Assembly (NCBI GenBank): GCA_045802605.1
Contig: JBJMQS010000053.1
Coordinates: 124,001-188,000 of the forward strand
Reading direction: 5' to 3'
DNA length: 64,000 bases
From: JBJMQS01 sp045802605
GTDB lineage: Bacteria > Planctomycetota > Planctomycetia > Gemmatales > Gemmataceae
Position numbers and translations under genes: made by a program. This document shows, piece by piece, positions 35,237 to 45,531 of the stretch; position 1 is the stretch's first letter; the number at the start of each line of letters is the position of its first letter. The notes under the pieces were generated by a model. That model had not been told where the DNA came from. It ran no database searches and saw only the letters and a program-made list of their open reading frames with translations.

Positions 35237-36013
35237 CTACTTCGTGTCTTTGGCAACATCCGATTTGTTTTCGACTTTGACGGTTAAGCTGAATTTGCCG
35301 GCAATCTCGGAGTTGGCCGAAGCTATGAGGCGGTACTCCCCGGCCGCCGGGGGTGAAAACGACAGTCTGGCCTCGCGCCCCGGCTTTTCGGGGGCGGCCG
35401 CGACCTGTTGGCCCTGGTCATTCTCCAACCGTAGCTGGAGCGGGGTCTGATTATTGCCCACCGGCTTCATTTGCGCGGTGACGGTGCGGTCGGCTCCCAA
35501 GTGGATGCCATAAACCCGCACCGGATGTTGGCCATCCCGGTCGCGGGGATCGCTGGCCGTCAAAGCAAACGCCTCATTCAGGCGAACGCCCGTGGGCAAA
35601 TTGATGGTTCGCGGTGCAATCTGCTCAAATGGCACCCGGGCATTGGTTACCGGCGGAGGCACGTCGTGCTTGCGGGTAATCGCATGGGCCGGGCGAATCG
35701 CCGGCCTTAGCTGGTTTGGAATCGCCTGCCGCGCTTGGGCGAGTGCTAACTGGGGGTTGGGAAGCTGTGTAATCAGATTGACGAAGTACAAACTCATGCC
35801 AATGACGAAAAGGCACGAAACCACCGTAATCACGCCGAGCCCCCACCGTGGCCTACGAATTGGCTCATCGACAAAACGATGGGCATAGGGGTCAAAGGCC
35901 GGCTGCTCGTTCAAAGGCACGATTTGCGGTGCACTGCCCCGCCGCCACCGGAAGGTCAAAAACGCGACCACAGCCAGCAGCAAAATTACACATTCGAAGA
36001 TCAGCAAATTCAT
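35237..36013 (-). CDS. Membrane-anchored protein with beta-sandwich C-terminus, unknown
   Basis: 258 residues. Two transmembrane segments are at about 4-22 and 58-82, with a short cytoplasmic loop containing FDPYAHRFVDEPIRRPR. The extracytoplasmic part is Pro-rich and then becomes beta-like (about 140-250): RVYGIHLGADRTVTAQM, PLQLRLENDQG and AGEYRLIASANSEIAG. That region resembles the bacterial pre-peptidase C-terminal (PPC)-like fold in outline. No enzyme motif. It starts 26 bp after the stop codon of the giant glucan synthase gene and reads in the same direction, so it could be its last operon member. Confidence 0.6.
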   Translation of the reverse strand: MNLLIFECVILLLAVVAFLTFRWRRGSAPQIVPLNEQPAFDPYAHRFVDEPIRRPRWGLGVITVVSCLFVIGMSLYFVNLITQLPNPQLALAQARQAIPNQLRPAIRPAHAITRKHDVPPPVTNARVPFEQIAPRTINLPTGVRLNEAFALTASDPRDRDGQHPVRVYGIHLGADRTVTAQMKPVGNNQTPLQLRLENDQGQQVAAAPEKPGREARLSFSPPAAGEYRLIASANSEIAGKFSLTVKVENKSDVAKDTK

Positions 36014-36039
36014 ACCGGCATTTTAGCAGACCGGGGCAA

Positions 36040-39000
36040 CTATGTGCCCATTACGACACGAACGTGTCGCTCATGGCCGTCGTCCACGAGGTCAATGCCT
36101 TCGATCGAGCCGGCGACTCCATCGACGGATAGTTCTTTGATCCCGTGCTCAACATGCTGGGGGTTTTCCACCGCGATTCGATATGAGGTGGACCGGTATA
36201 GGTAGGTGATCTCAAATCGGTCCCACGTGTCGGGAATGCAGGGGTTAATTCGCAATCGCGTTCCGTGCAGCTCGAATCCAAGGATCCTTTCCAAAATGAC
36301 GCGGTAGTACCACGAAGCTGACCCGGTGTACCAAGTCCAGCCGCCCCGGCCGATGTGAGGCGACCGGCCGTAGACGTCCGCAGCAACCACGTATGGTTCG
36401 ACTTTGTAGCGCGAGGCCGCTTCGGTTGTATTGCTCAACTGAATTGGATTGATCAACTGGACGAGTTCCATCGCCTTGCGGCCCTGTCGCAACATGGCCG
36501 TCGCCAGCACGACCCAAGTCGCCGCATGCGTGTACTGCCCGCCGTTTTCGCGAATTCCCGGGACGTAACCCTTGATGTAACCAGGCTGCAATGTGCCGTG
36601 ATCGAAGGGAGGATTGAACAAGAGAATGATGTGATCGATTCTCTGAACGAGCCGCTCTTCCACCGCCGACATGGCGCGCAGCGATCGCTCCGCATCGCCG
36701 GCCTGACTGATGACGGCCCACGATTGCGGCAACGAATCGATTTGGCATTCGTCGTTGTGGGCACTGCCCAAGGGAGTGCCATCGTCGAAGTAAGCTCGGC
36801 GATACCACGCGCCGTCCCATGCATTGGCTTCAACGCTCTTGGCCAGCTCGTCCGCCTTAGTGCGCCAGTCCGTTGTGTGCGCGTGATCGCCTCGCAATTC
36901 CGCGACCGTTGCAAACTGGCGGTACGCGTCGATCAGAAACCAGGCCAGCCAAACGCTTTCGCCTTTGCCCTCGGCGCCCACCTTATTCATGCCGTCGTTC
37001 CAGTCGCCGGTGCCCATGAGCGGCAAATCATGGGCTCCGCGCGGCGACGCTCGATCAAGCGCTTTCACGCAATGTTCGTACAAGCTTGGACGGGCCTCGG
37101 TGATCCCTGGCAAGTCGTAAACCTCTTCTTGACCCGCGGTCAGCAAGGGCGCTTTGAGGAACCGCGCGGGTTCGTCGAGGATACCGGTATCGCCAGTTGC
37201 ATGCACATAAAACGCGGTGACGAAAGGCAACCAAAGATAATCATCCGAAAAGCGAGTTCGCACGCCGCGATCCGAAGGCGGGTGCCACCAATGCTGCACA
37301 TCGCCCTCGACGAATTGGTGGCCGGCCGCGCGCAGAATGTGCTCTCGAGTCAGGTCAGGGCGTGCATACACGAGCGCCAGCGAATCCTGAAGCTGATCTC
37401 GAAATCCGAATGCTCCACTCGACTGATAAAAAGCCGATCGGCCCCAAAACCGGCACGAAAGCACCTGGTAGGGTAGCCACCGGTTCAGGAGAAAATCCAG
37501 ACTGGTATCCGGCGTCTTCACGGTGACGGTCCGAAGCATGGCGTCCCAGCGGGCCACGGTGTCGCGGAATGCTTGCTCGGCTCGCCACGGATCGCGGTAT
37601 TTCTCGGCGAGCGCGAGCGCCGTCGGCGTGTCGTGCGCTTGTCCCAGAACGAAAATCACTTCCTTGGTTTCGCCGGGATTGAGATCGAGCTTCGCCATAA
37701 TCGCCGCGCACGGATCGAGCGCGGCACCGACTCGGTTCGATAACTCCAGCCGGCGAAATGCAGCCGGTGACCCCGGCGAGCCATTGCGGCCGAGGAACTC
37801 GCCGCGGTCACCCGTGATCGTCCGCGGCCGCACGCTGACATCCGCGAACGCGACCGCGGTGCCGTAGTCCGGGTTGTAAGTGTTGCGCGCCAGGAGTGTC
37901 CCGGATTGCGCATCAACATCGGTCGCGACGTGGGCCGTGGTCGCGTCGCGGTATGTTCCCAGCACTAGCTCGGCATAGAAAGTTGTCGAAACCCGCCGCG
38001 GCTGGTTGGTGTGGTTGATGAGCCGCACGCGGAAAATCTTGACCGGATCATCCGGCGCGATGGTGAGGCGAAGCTCTTGCTCGAGTCCTGAGTGAATGCG
38101 TTCGAACACCGAATAGCCCTGGCCGTGTCGGGCCCGCACTTCCGTTTTGCTCAAGACGGGCAGTGCCGTGATGCTCCAGAATTCGCCGGTCGCTTCATCG
38201 CGAATGTACACCGCCTCGCCAGGGACGTCGCTGACCGGATCGTTGCTCCATGGCGTCAGCCGATTGGACTGGCTGTTGCCGGACCATGTGAAACCGCTGC
38301 CTGCTTCGGTCACCAAAAAGCCGAAATTGGCGGTCGCGACGACATTGGACCAAGGTGCGGGAGTACCCTGCCCCACGGGGTCAAAGGTCATCACATACTC
38401 ATGCCCGTCCTGCGTGAATCCGCCGAAGCCATTGGAGAGAATCAGATCGCTGCGCGTGTGCAAGCGCAGATCGGGAATCGGAAACCGAGGATCAGCGATT
38501 GCCCGAGTCGGCGTCAATGCCGCGGGTACTGGTGGGATGCGTTCGGGCAAATCCAGTTGATCGCTGAGAGAGCCGCGTTCGCCGAGCAGGATGACGCGCG
38601 CGCACGACGCCAAGAGGTCGCGGTCCTCCGGTCCGAATTGGTCCGCTTTGCGAATGAACACGCCACCGGATCGATCGAACACCGCGTTCGCATCGGAACC
38701 ACGCACGATGTTCATCAGTTGATCTTGCACGCCCTCGAGATAGCCCTCGGGGTGTTCATTCACAATCACCAAATCGACGGTAAGACCGTTGACGCGCCAG
38801 AAGGTGTGGGCAGCGACCACCTGCTGCACAATCTTCAAATCGTCGCCTTCGTTGACCCGCACCAAAACAATCGGCAGATCACCGGAAATACCGAATTTCC
38901 AAAGCCCCGGCTGACCAAGCCGGTTGGCGCGAATAATGTCCGGAGTCGCGCGGAGATGCGGCGCCGGATACAGCACCAGGCCGGCCAGTCGCTGGAACAG

Positions 39001-42000
39001 ATGCGATTCCTCGACGGTGACTTTCAGATCGCGTAACTCCACTCGACTCTGTGCCCAAGCCAGATCGAATGCACGCAGCACCGAATGATACGCGTTGAAT
39101 TGATCGGCGAGTCCGATCGCCTCTTCGCGCGTATCGGCCACGGCCGTGACGAAAGCGACACCCAGCGAAGCGCCGGGCTCAATGCGGAGACGCTGTCGCA
39201 ACGCGAAGATGGGATCGAGCACGGGGCCCGTTGACCCGCTGAGCTCCGCGCCGCGCTGCATGGCGATGGGGTCAAGAGGCGTTCGCCGCCGCCCTAGGAA
39301 TTTGGAGCGATCTGTCTCGAACGTCGTCGGAGCAAGAGCCCGGCCTTCGATCGCGATCGTGTGAACAGCGAAGATCGGTTTCTGGTCCGCGGCTCGTGGT
39401 CGCCGGCGGCACAAAAGCGCTCGTTGCGGCGGTACCCACTCAGTTTCCAGGAAGAGTTTGCCGAATGCCGGGTGGACGAGATCGCCACCGTGCGGAGCGA
39501 GCACGACTTCGACATAACTGGTCACATCCAGTTCCACGGCTCGCTGGCCATGGTTCGTCAACGTCAGCTTGCGAACTTCGACGTTAGTCTCAGGCGAAAC
39601 CGTGATTTCCAAATGCGATTCGATCGACCCTTCGACGCGACGATAGTCCACCTTATCGATGGAGAACGTGACCTCGTATTTCCGCATTGTGCCGCCGGTC
39701 GGATGAAACGTCGGCGACCAGTATTTGCCCGTGGCGAGGTCACGAATGTAAAGAAATGTGCCGTGTGCATCGCGGGTACGGTCTTCGCGCCATCGGCTGA
39801 CATCCAAACCCTTGCAGGTGCTAAAGCCCGCGCCGGAGTTGGTCAGCATGATCGTATATTCGCCATTCGACAGAATGTGCGTGCGTGGGCCGGGCGTGTC
39901 GGCCGTGGTCATTCGCCGGCTGACGGGCACTTGCAATGTCAGAGCGACGCGGCGGGTCGATTCGTCATCTTCGGGTGCGTGGACAATGGGCGCATCGACC
40001 GGCACCCGCTCTTGCAACAATAGATCGTTGGCGCGAACCATGGCTTCCGCGTGAAGGCGCCGAGGCACTTCGTTATTGAGCAAGCGATTGGCGAGGGCTA
40101 AGAAACACATACCCTGGTGATGGGCCATGTATTGCCGGACCACCAGACAGGTTTTCCCTGCAGGAATCCGGCGCTTCGTGTAATCGATCGCCTCGTAGAC
40201 GCCGAACGGCCCTTCCCCGCCCTCGTTGCGCAGCCGATCAAGATTTTGACAAACAGAATGTGGGTCAATGACCACGGCCATGACCGATGCGTACGGCGCG
40301 ATGACGACGTCTTCGCTCAGACCGCGCTTCAGGCCTAAGCCCGGTACACCAAATGATTGATACTGGTAGGTCTGATAGGCATCGAGAACGTAGTAGCCGG
40401 ATTCGGAGACACCCCAGGGCACCCCGTTCTTCTGGCCGAACTCGATTTGACGAGCAACCGCCGCGCGTTCGGCTTGATCTAGCAGGGTGCCGGGAAACTG
40501 CGGCAACAAGAGCCGGGGCATCAGATACTCGAACATCGTGCCGCCCCAGGAGAGCAATCCCTGGTGGCCCGCTACGGTGGTCACCGGGCGACTGAGTTGG
40601 AACCAATGTTTGCGGGGCACTTCGCCGCGAGCCACGGCAAGGAAACTAATGATCCGGCACTCCGAGGCGAGAATGTCATAATGGGCGTTGTCGAGCCGGC
40701 CGACTGACATGTTGTAGCCGATCGAAAACAGGTTCCGCTCAGCGTTATAGAGGAAGCCGAAGTCCATGCCGCGCACCAGCGCGTCGGCCCGCTCTACTAA
40801 GTCCTGAATGACCGCCAGCAAGTGTGAGGCAGTGGATTTTTCGAAGAGGCCCGGGTCCGCACTGTGCTTCTCGAAGTCTACCCGCCAGGATGCGATCTTC
40901 ACTTCCAAGTCGGCCAAACTGCGCGACGCAAACATCTCGGCTCTGACCGCCTCGGGAATTGAGCCGGGTTGCTCGAGCCAGGGTGCGAGGGAGCGAAGTT
41001 CCGCCGCGATGTCGGCCGCTTGCTCGTGGAGCGCAACGCACCACCGCTGAAGCTGCCCGCCGGCGACGCGGGCGGCTCGGCTCGTCGCCTCGGCCACTGC
41101 CCCTTCGGCTTCTGTCAAGAATCCCGTACACCAATCCAGCCACTCTTTGAGATTGCGAGGGAACGTGCCTAATTTCCCGCGCATCGTGCGAAACCGAGAT
41201 GCGACCGGCTCGCGCTCAGCCGGAGGCAGATCGAGTTGCACCAGCGTTTCTTCCGCCAAGCCCAACGTGTCCGCCAAACCGGCCATCGCATTCAGATTGG
41301 GGATCGAGGCGTCCGCTTTTTCCAGAAGACCATTCTTCGTGGCGATCAGACATGCCATGAGGTTGCCGCTATCGACGACCGAGATGTAACCCGGCTGAAG
41401 TGGAACCAGCGTTTGCGTGTCGTACCAATTGAGGACATGCCCGCGGAACTTCTCCAGCCCTTCGATCGTGTTCATCGTGTGGCCCAAACGCTCGAGCATT
41501 CGGGTCGTGCTGATGTAACCAAAATCGCTGGCCGCCACGGTGGATACCAACAGCAAGCCCATGTTGGTGGGCGAGGTGCGATGAGCCACCTCGCCTTTGG
41601 GGTCTTCCTGAAAGTTGTCGGGCGGCAGCCAATTGTCTTCCGGACCGACAAAATGCTCGAAGAACCCCCACGTTTTTCGCGCGAGGCGCCGGAGCATTCG
41701 CCGTTCGGATTCCGTTAATGCGTCGGCCGTCTCTCGGAATGGCTGGCTGACGAAATACGCCAAAAGCGGTGACATGAACCATGCGAACAGAAATGGCGCC
41801 GCGGCCAACAGATTCAACGGCGCACGCCACGCGACAAGGCCGGCGAGCACGAGCGCAACCAACGGGGCCGAGCGCATTGAACGAACGAAACTGACGAGGT
41901 CCATGCCCAGCCGCTGCTCCGCGGCGGCGGCCGTTTCCCATTCCAGCATGTGCCGGTGCGTGAAGAACAATCGTTTGAGTGTGACACCAATGGCGTGCAG

Positions 42001-44685
42001 TGCAATTAACGATTGATGCAACAGGAAGCCGAACCAAAGGCCGCATTGCGCCAACGTGCTCGGTAACGCGGCACGCGCGCCGCGAATCGAGGACATGCCG
42101 CCGCCCATCATTGCGCCAAAAATCCCGCCCAAGATCACGGTCCATACAGGATGCAGCACGATTATTAGGGCGAAGAGCGACCACACCCACGCCGGCCCTG
42201 GAAGCCACGTCCAGCCGCTGACCAATGCCGCAATGAGCGCCGGCCCTACGAGACTGCGGCGCAAGTTGTCAACGATTTTCCACCGCTCGACGAGGCCCAG
42301 CACGTTTTTTCGACGCGTCGGCCGGCCATCATGCGTGGCGGCTGGTGTGGTCGGAAACAGCCAGGGCAAGATTTGCCAGTCGCCACGCACCCAGCGATGC
42401 TCACGCCGGGCGTAAGCGTGGTAGCGGGCGGGAAAATCGTCGAGCAATTCGATGTCGGTTGCGAGCGCGCAGCGAGCAAAGTTCGATTCGATCAGATCGT
42501 GACTGAGAATGCAGTTCTCGGGAAACGCCGTGCTCGACACCGCTTCAAACGCATCGACGTCATAAAGGCCTTTGCCGATGAAGCTGCCCGCTCCGAAAAG
42601 ATCCATGTAAACGTCCGAGACGGCCGTTTGATATGGGTCCATACCCGCCGAGCTGGCGAGAATCTTGGCAAAAAGCGATCGAGTACCGGTCAAGAAAAGA
42701 AACCCAACTCGTGGCTGAAAGATCCCGTACCCTTGGACGACCTTCGTCTTCGTTGCGTTGAGCCGGGCACGGTTGAGCGGGTGCGCCGCGGCGCAGATCA
42801 GCCGGCGAGCGGTCTCACGCGGCAAATTCGTGTCAGCGTCCAGCGTGATCACATAGCGCACTTGCGGCGCTGTGCCGAGCGAACCGCTTTGCCAAGCGTA
42901 ACTCGTGTCTGTCGCTCCGCGCAAGAGCCGATTGAACTCTAAGAGTTTGCCGCGCTTCCGTTCCCAGCCCATCCATCGGCCTTCGGATTCGTTCCAAAGC
43001 CGCTTGCGATGGAAGACGAAAAAGCGATCCGGCCCGTCCGCGGCGTGCTTGCGGTTCAGCTCGGCGACCCCGTCCGTCGCCAACTTCAACATCTGTTCGT
43101 CGTTCGGTTGCACTTGGGCTGGCGCATCGGCGAAATCGGTCAAGAGCGCGAATCGCAATTGCGGATCGGGGTTCGCGAGGTAATGCAGCTCCAGCTTTTC
43201 CAACAACTGCTCGGCGCTCTGCGGACCGATCAGCATGCTCGGCATCACGATGAATGTATCGCAGCCCTCAGGGATGCCGTGCCGGTGATCAAGTTTGGGC
43301 AGGACCGTCGGCGGCATCGTGCGAGTGATGACGAAATTCACCAAACCGGCAACCAGCTCACTCGCCGGCAACAATGCAAAGGCAGCGATCGACAGCTGCC
43401 AGGCGAACCGGGGTTCTTGCAGCGCGGTCACCAGTGCGGCCAAGACGGCGATCAGCAGAACGAGATACAAGCCGAAATAAACTACGCCTGGGTGATGTCG
43501 AAAGAACGCCATCTTGCGGTGATACCAGCGCGGGTGGAACTCCAGAACCCGTTCCAGCTCATCGCGCCCTGCATCGATCAGATAATAGGCGACTTGTGTT
43601 TCTCGCGGCTGATCACTGGAGCTTGCGGCTTGGCGGATTGCCAGGCGGGCCACATCGAGCTCCGTGCGCGATGAACCGCGGGCGAGGTCTTCGACCGCCC
43701 GCCGGCAGCGGTCGCGTGTCTGGAAGTCCTGTCGCGCATAGATGCGAGCAGGGTCGGTTCGCAATTCTTGCTCGACAAGACTCGTGTGTTCGACGAACTC
43801 ATTCCAATCCAGAGCGTTGAGCAACCGCAGGCTGGTAATGCAGTTGCCGACGGAGACTTGGTTCATTGCTTGCCGGCGATGCTCGCGGCGCAATAATTCC
43901 GTCGGGTTGAGTTCGTTCTCCCCCAGCCAAGTGTCGAGCCAATTGACGATCGGCTGAGCCGATGCACCCAAATCGCGCAAGCCTTGCACGATGCCCACGA
44001 GTGCCGGGTCGCTCCGGCGTTCCGGCGGCCGACCAGCTCCGCTCGCGACCTGCTCCGCCACCCAGCGGGCCGCGTATTCGCGATCATTCCGAGCGCCCGT
44101 CATCTGCTCCGCGAGCCGGCGCAGATTCTCCAGCAGTGCCAGCCGCAGCATCGTCGGCACGGCCCACAACTCGCCGATCGTGAGCGGCGCGACGGATTGA
44201 TAGGCGCGAACGAATTCGCGGACTTGATGTTCGTTCAGGCTGGAATCCGTGTGGGCGACAAGACCGAGGCCCAGGGCCAAGATGCGCGGGTATCCCGCGA
44301 GGGATCCAACCGTCAGACGAGGCAGCTCTTTGTAGTAGCCGGTCGGAAGATCGCGCTTCACTTCGCGGAGCACATCTTCGACGACAAAAAAATTGTCGAG
44401 CAACCACTCGGCGTCGGTGGTCAGCGTCTCCTGGCCATGCGACGCTTCCCGGATCTCCTCGTAGGCCGCGTGGAGGATACGGTCGTCTTCTGTGAGTCGA
44501 TCCTGGATAGGACGGGCGGGATAGGTAAGAGAGGAGGCCGAGGCGGCGGCCAGCTCTCGAGCGTAGTTCTCTAGGTACGCCTGGCCGTACAGTTCATCGC
44601 GGAGCGGTTCGCCGCTGAACGGATTAATAAAAGGGCTTTTCACCGGGCGGTCGGACGGCGCGACCAACTCGGGAGCACTCGGCAT
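36040..44685 (-). CDS. Cyclic beta-1,2-glucan synthase, NdvB/ChvB type (2881 aa)
   Basis: A single 8.6-kb frame. A soluble N-terminal region (about 1-400) precedes two membrane helices (about 405-465). The GT84 glycosyltransferase domain follows with ITLDADTNLP near residue 612 and HRWVRGDWQ near 763. Further membrane helices lie about 830-1000. A glucoamylase-like region (TSPTNMGLLL near 1038, YMAHHQGM near 1518) and N-terminal and C-terminal GH94-type domains follow; the catalytic Asp motif TGDWNDGMN is near residue 2562. Such proteins initiate, elongate, cyclise and trim beta-1,2-glucan and export it to the periplasm. Size is like rhizobial NdvB (about 2800 aa). No ndvA-type exporter is adjacent, although an ABC exporter lies further on. 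Confidence 0.92.
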   Translation of the reverse strand: MPSAPELVAPSDRPVKSPFINPFSGEPLRDELYGQAYLENYARELAAASASSLTYPARPIQDRLTEDDRILHAAYEEIREASHGQETLTTDAEWLLDNFFVVEDVLREVKRDLPTGYYKELPRLTVGSLAGYPRILALGLGLVAHTDSSLNEHQVREFVRAYQSVAPLTIGELWAVPTMLRLALLENLRRLAEQMTGARNDREYAARWVAEQVASGAGRPPERRSDPALVGIVQGLRDLGASAQPIVNWLDTWLGENELNPTELLRREHRRQAMNQVSVGNCITSLRLLNALDWNEFVEHTSLVEQELRTDPARIYARQDFQTRDRCRRAVEDLARGSSRTELDVARLAIRQAASSSDQPRETQVAYYLIDAGRDELERVLEFHPRWYHRKMAFFRHHPGVVYFGLYLVLLIAVLAALVTALQEPRFAWQLSIAAFALLPASELVAGLVNFVITRTMPPTVLPKLDHRHGIPEGCDTFIVMPSMLIGPQSAEQLLEKLELHYLANPDPQLRFALLTDFADAPAQVQPNDEQMLKLATDGVAELNRKHAADGPDRFFVFHRKRLWNESEGRWMGWERKRGKLLEFNRLLRGATDTSYAWQSGSLGTAPQVRYVITLDADTNLPRETARRLICAAAHPLNRARLNATKTKVVQGYGIFQPRVGFLFLTGTRSLFAKILASSAGMDPYQTAVSDVYMDLFGAGSFIGKGLYDVDAFEAVSSTAFPENCILSHDLIESNFARCALATDIELLDDFPARYHAYARREHRWVRGDWQILPWLFPTTPAATHDGRPTRRKNVLGLVERWKIVDNLRRSLVGPALIAALVSGWTWLPGPAWVWSLFALIIVLHPVWTVILGGIFGAMMGGGMSSIRGARAALPSTLAQCGLWFGFLLHQSLIALHAIGVTLKRLFFTHRHMLEWETAAAAEQRLGMDLVSFVRSMRSAPLVALVLAGLVAWRAPLNLLAAAPFLFAWFMSPLLAYFVSQPFRETADALTESERRMLRRLARKTWGFFEHFVGPEDNWLPPDNFQEDPKGEVAHRTSPTNMGLLLVSTVAASDFGYISTTRMLERLGHTMNTIEGLEKFRGHVLNWYDTQTLVPLQPGYISVVDSGNLMACLIATKNGLLEKADASIPNLNAMAGLADTLGLAEETLVQLDLPPAEREPVASRFRTMRGKLGTFPRNLKEWLDWCTGFLTEAEGAVAEATSRAARVAGGQLQRWCVALHEQAADIAAELRSLAPWLEQPGSIPEAVRAEMFASRSLADLEVKIASWRVDFEKHSADPGLFEKSTASHLLAVIQDLVERADALVRGMDFGFLYNAERNLFSIGYNMSVGRLDNAHYDILASECRIISFLAVARGEVPRKHWFQLSRPVTTVAGHQGLLSWGGTMFEYLMPRLLLPQFPGTLLDQAERAAVARQIEFGQKNGVPWGVSESGYYVLDAYQTYQYQSFGVPGLGLKRGLSEDVVIAPYASVMAVVIDPHSVCQNLDRLRNEGGEGPFGVYEAIDYTKRRIPAGKTCLVVRQYMAHHQGMCFLALANRLLNNEVPRRLHAEAMVRANDLLLQERVPVDAPIVHAPEDDESTRRVALTLQVPVSRRMTTADTPGPRTHILSNGEYTIMLTNSGAGFSTCKGLDVSRWREDRTRDAHGTFLYIRDLATGKYWSPTFHPTGGTMRKYEVTFSIDKVDYRRVEGSIESHLEITVSPETNVEVRKLTLTNHGQRAVELDVTSYVEVVLAPHGGDLVHPAFGKLFLETEWVPPQRALLCRRRPRAADQKPIFAVHTIAIEGRALAPTTFETDRSKFLGRRRTPLDPIAMQRGAELSGSTGPVLDPIFALRQRLRIEPGASLGVAFVTAVADTREEAIGLADQFNAYHSVLRAFDLAWAQSRVELRDLKVTVEESHLFQRLAGLVLYPAPHLRATPDIIRANRLGQPGLWKFGISGDLPIVLVRVNEGDDLKIVQQVVAAHTFWRVNGLTVDLVIVNEHPEGYLEGVQDQLMNIVRGSDANAVFDRSGGVFIRKADQFGPEDRDLLASCARVILLGERGSLSDQLDLPERIPPVPAALTPTRAIADPRFPIPDLRLHTRSDLILSNGFGGFTQDGHEYVMTFDPVGQGTPAPWSNVVATANFGFLVTEAGSGFTWSGNSQSNRLTPWSNDPVSDVPGEAVYIRDEATGEFWSITALPVLSKTEVRARHGQGYSVFERIHSGLEQELRLTIAPDDPVKIFRVRLINHTNQPRRVSTTFYAELVLGTYRDATTAHVATDVDAQSGTLLARNTYNPDYGTAVAFADVSVRPRTITGDRGEFLGRNGSPGSPAAFRRLELSNRVGAALDPCAAIMAKLDLNPGETKEVIFVLGQAHDTPTALALAEKYRDPWRAEQAFRDTVARWDAMLRTVTVKTPDTSLDFLLNRWLPYQVLSCRFWGRSAFYQSSGAFGFRDQLQDSLALVYARPDLTREHILRAAGHQFVEGDVQHWWHPPSDRGVRTRFSDDYLWLPFVTAFYVHATGDTGILDEPARFLKAPLLTAGQEEVYDLPGITEARPSLYEHCVKALDRASPRGAHDLPLMGTGDWNDGMNKVGAEGKGESVWLAWFLIDAYRQFATVAELRGDHAHTTDWRTKADELAKSVEANAWDGAWYRRAYFDDGTPLGSAHNDECQIDSLPQSWAVISQAGDAERSLRAMSAVEERLVQRIDHIILLFNPPFDHGTLQPGYIKGYVPGIRENGGQYTHAATWVVLATAMLRQGRKAMELVQLINPIQLSNTTEAASRYKVEPYVVAADVYGRSPHIGRGGWTWYTGSASWYYRVILERILGFELHGTRLRINPCIPDTWDRFEITYLYRSTSYRIAVENPQHVEHGIKELSVDGVAGSIEGIDLVDDGHERHVRVVMGT

Positions 44686-44865
44686 GGTTCACTCATCCTG
44701 GGACTGCTGCCGGATTCCATCAAACAGCTATTATTTGGAACCTTGCCGCCAGAGTCGAGTGATGCGAAGCGTGTGCGAAAAAGCAATTCGATTGCCACAA
44801 GAGGTCCGACTGTGCGATTTCGTGCGATTGTCAAGCCGGAAAAATAGCTAAGTTCGATAAAATCA

Positions 44866-44895
44866 TTGCGAACAATCTATATTTTTGCCTATAAT
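44866..44895 (+). promoter_or_regulatory. Sigma70-like promoter for the Met/Cys-rich gene
   Basis: TTGCGA (44866-44871) and a perfect TATAAT (44890-44895) are 18 bp apart, 69 bp before the ATG at 44965. GGAG at 44955-44958 is the ribosome site. The leader holds a small hairpin, GTACCC (44917-44922) with GGGTAC (44929-44934). Confidence 0.6.
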
Positions 44896-44964
44896 CAGCC
44901 CCCAACTCGCCGGAGGGTACCCGAGGACGGGTACGCCGGCGCGCCGAAACCGATGGAGTAACTC

Positions 44965-45474
44965 ATGACGAGCACGATGATGATGGAACGCACCGGTATG
45001 AGCATGCCCCACATGGGTATGCCTGGGATGGCTCCCGCCAACGGTATGCCCGCCACGATGCCGATGGGCCCGAACTACATGATGGTGCCCCGCTGCACCA
45101 TGCGGTTCGAAAAGTGCCAAGGCGGCATGAAGATCCATTGCACATGCGATGACCCGGTCGCTTGCGGCATGATGCAGAACCTCTGCATGATGATGCAAAA
45201 CGGTCTGTGCAGCGTTTGCTGCATGATGAACGGCATGCCGGTCTGCTGTTGCAGCCTGACCATGGGCATGTGCGTGTGTGAAAACACTGACACTGGCTGC
45301 ACGCTGACCTGCACCAGCGGCGATGCCAAGTGCTGTGAAATGATCCAGGCCTGCTGCGATTGCCTCCAAGCCATGTGCATGGCCGGCTGCACCTGCTGCC
45401 TGATGATGAACAACACTCCTTGCTGCTGCGGCACTTGCCCGACGCAAACTGCCAAGGCGACCAAGCGCGGCTAG
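44965..45474 (+). CDS. Met- and Cys-rich protein, likely metal binding
   Basis: 169 residues; hand count gives about 31 Met and 29 Cys, roughly 35% together. The first 40 residues are Met-rich (GMSMPHMGMPGM, PMGPNYMM) with no Cys, the remainder is Cys-rich with motifs such as CTMRFEKC, CTCDD, CMMM, CCC, CCDC, and CCCGTC, ending in a Lys/Thr tail (TAKATKRG). There is no signal peptide, so it is probably cytoplasmic. Met/Cys clusters suggest binding of soft metals such as Cu(I), with metallothionein-like storage. A perfect TATAAT with a fair -35 precedes the gene. It diverges from the giant glucan synthase gene. Function inferred only from composition. Confidence 0.65.
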   Translation: MTSTMMMERTGMSMPHMGMPGMAPANGMPATMPMGPNYMMVPRCTMRFEKCQGGMKIHCTCDDPVACGMMQNLCMMMQNGLCSVCCMMNGMPVCCCSLTMGMCVCENTDTGCTLTCTSGDAKCCEMIQACCDCLQAMCMAGCTCCLMMNNTPCCCGTCPTQTAKATKRG

Positions 45475-45508
45475 AAACCCACTTGCATCTTTCGCCAATC
45501 CTTCGGCA

Positions 45509-45531
45509 TCGGGTCGCCTCGGGCGACCCGA
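45509..45531 (+). terminator. Hairpin after the Met/Cys-rich gene
   Basis: A 9-bp GC-rich stem TCGGGTCGC/GCGACCCGA with a 5-nt loop, 34 bp after the stop at 45474. There is no U-run, so it may be a processing or Rho-dependent end signal. Confidence 0.4.

Noticed and set aside
36355..37476. 373-codon plus-strand frame inside the glucan synthase
   Set aside because: Antisense to an unambiguous catalytic GH94 region; composition artefact of GC-rich codons.
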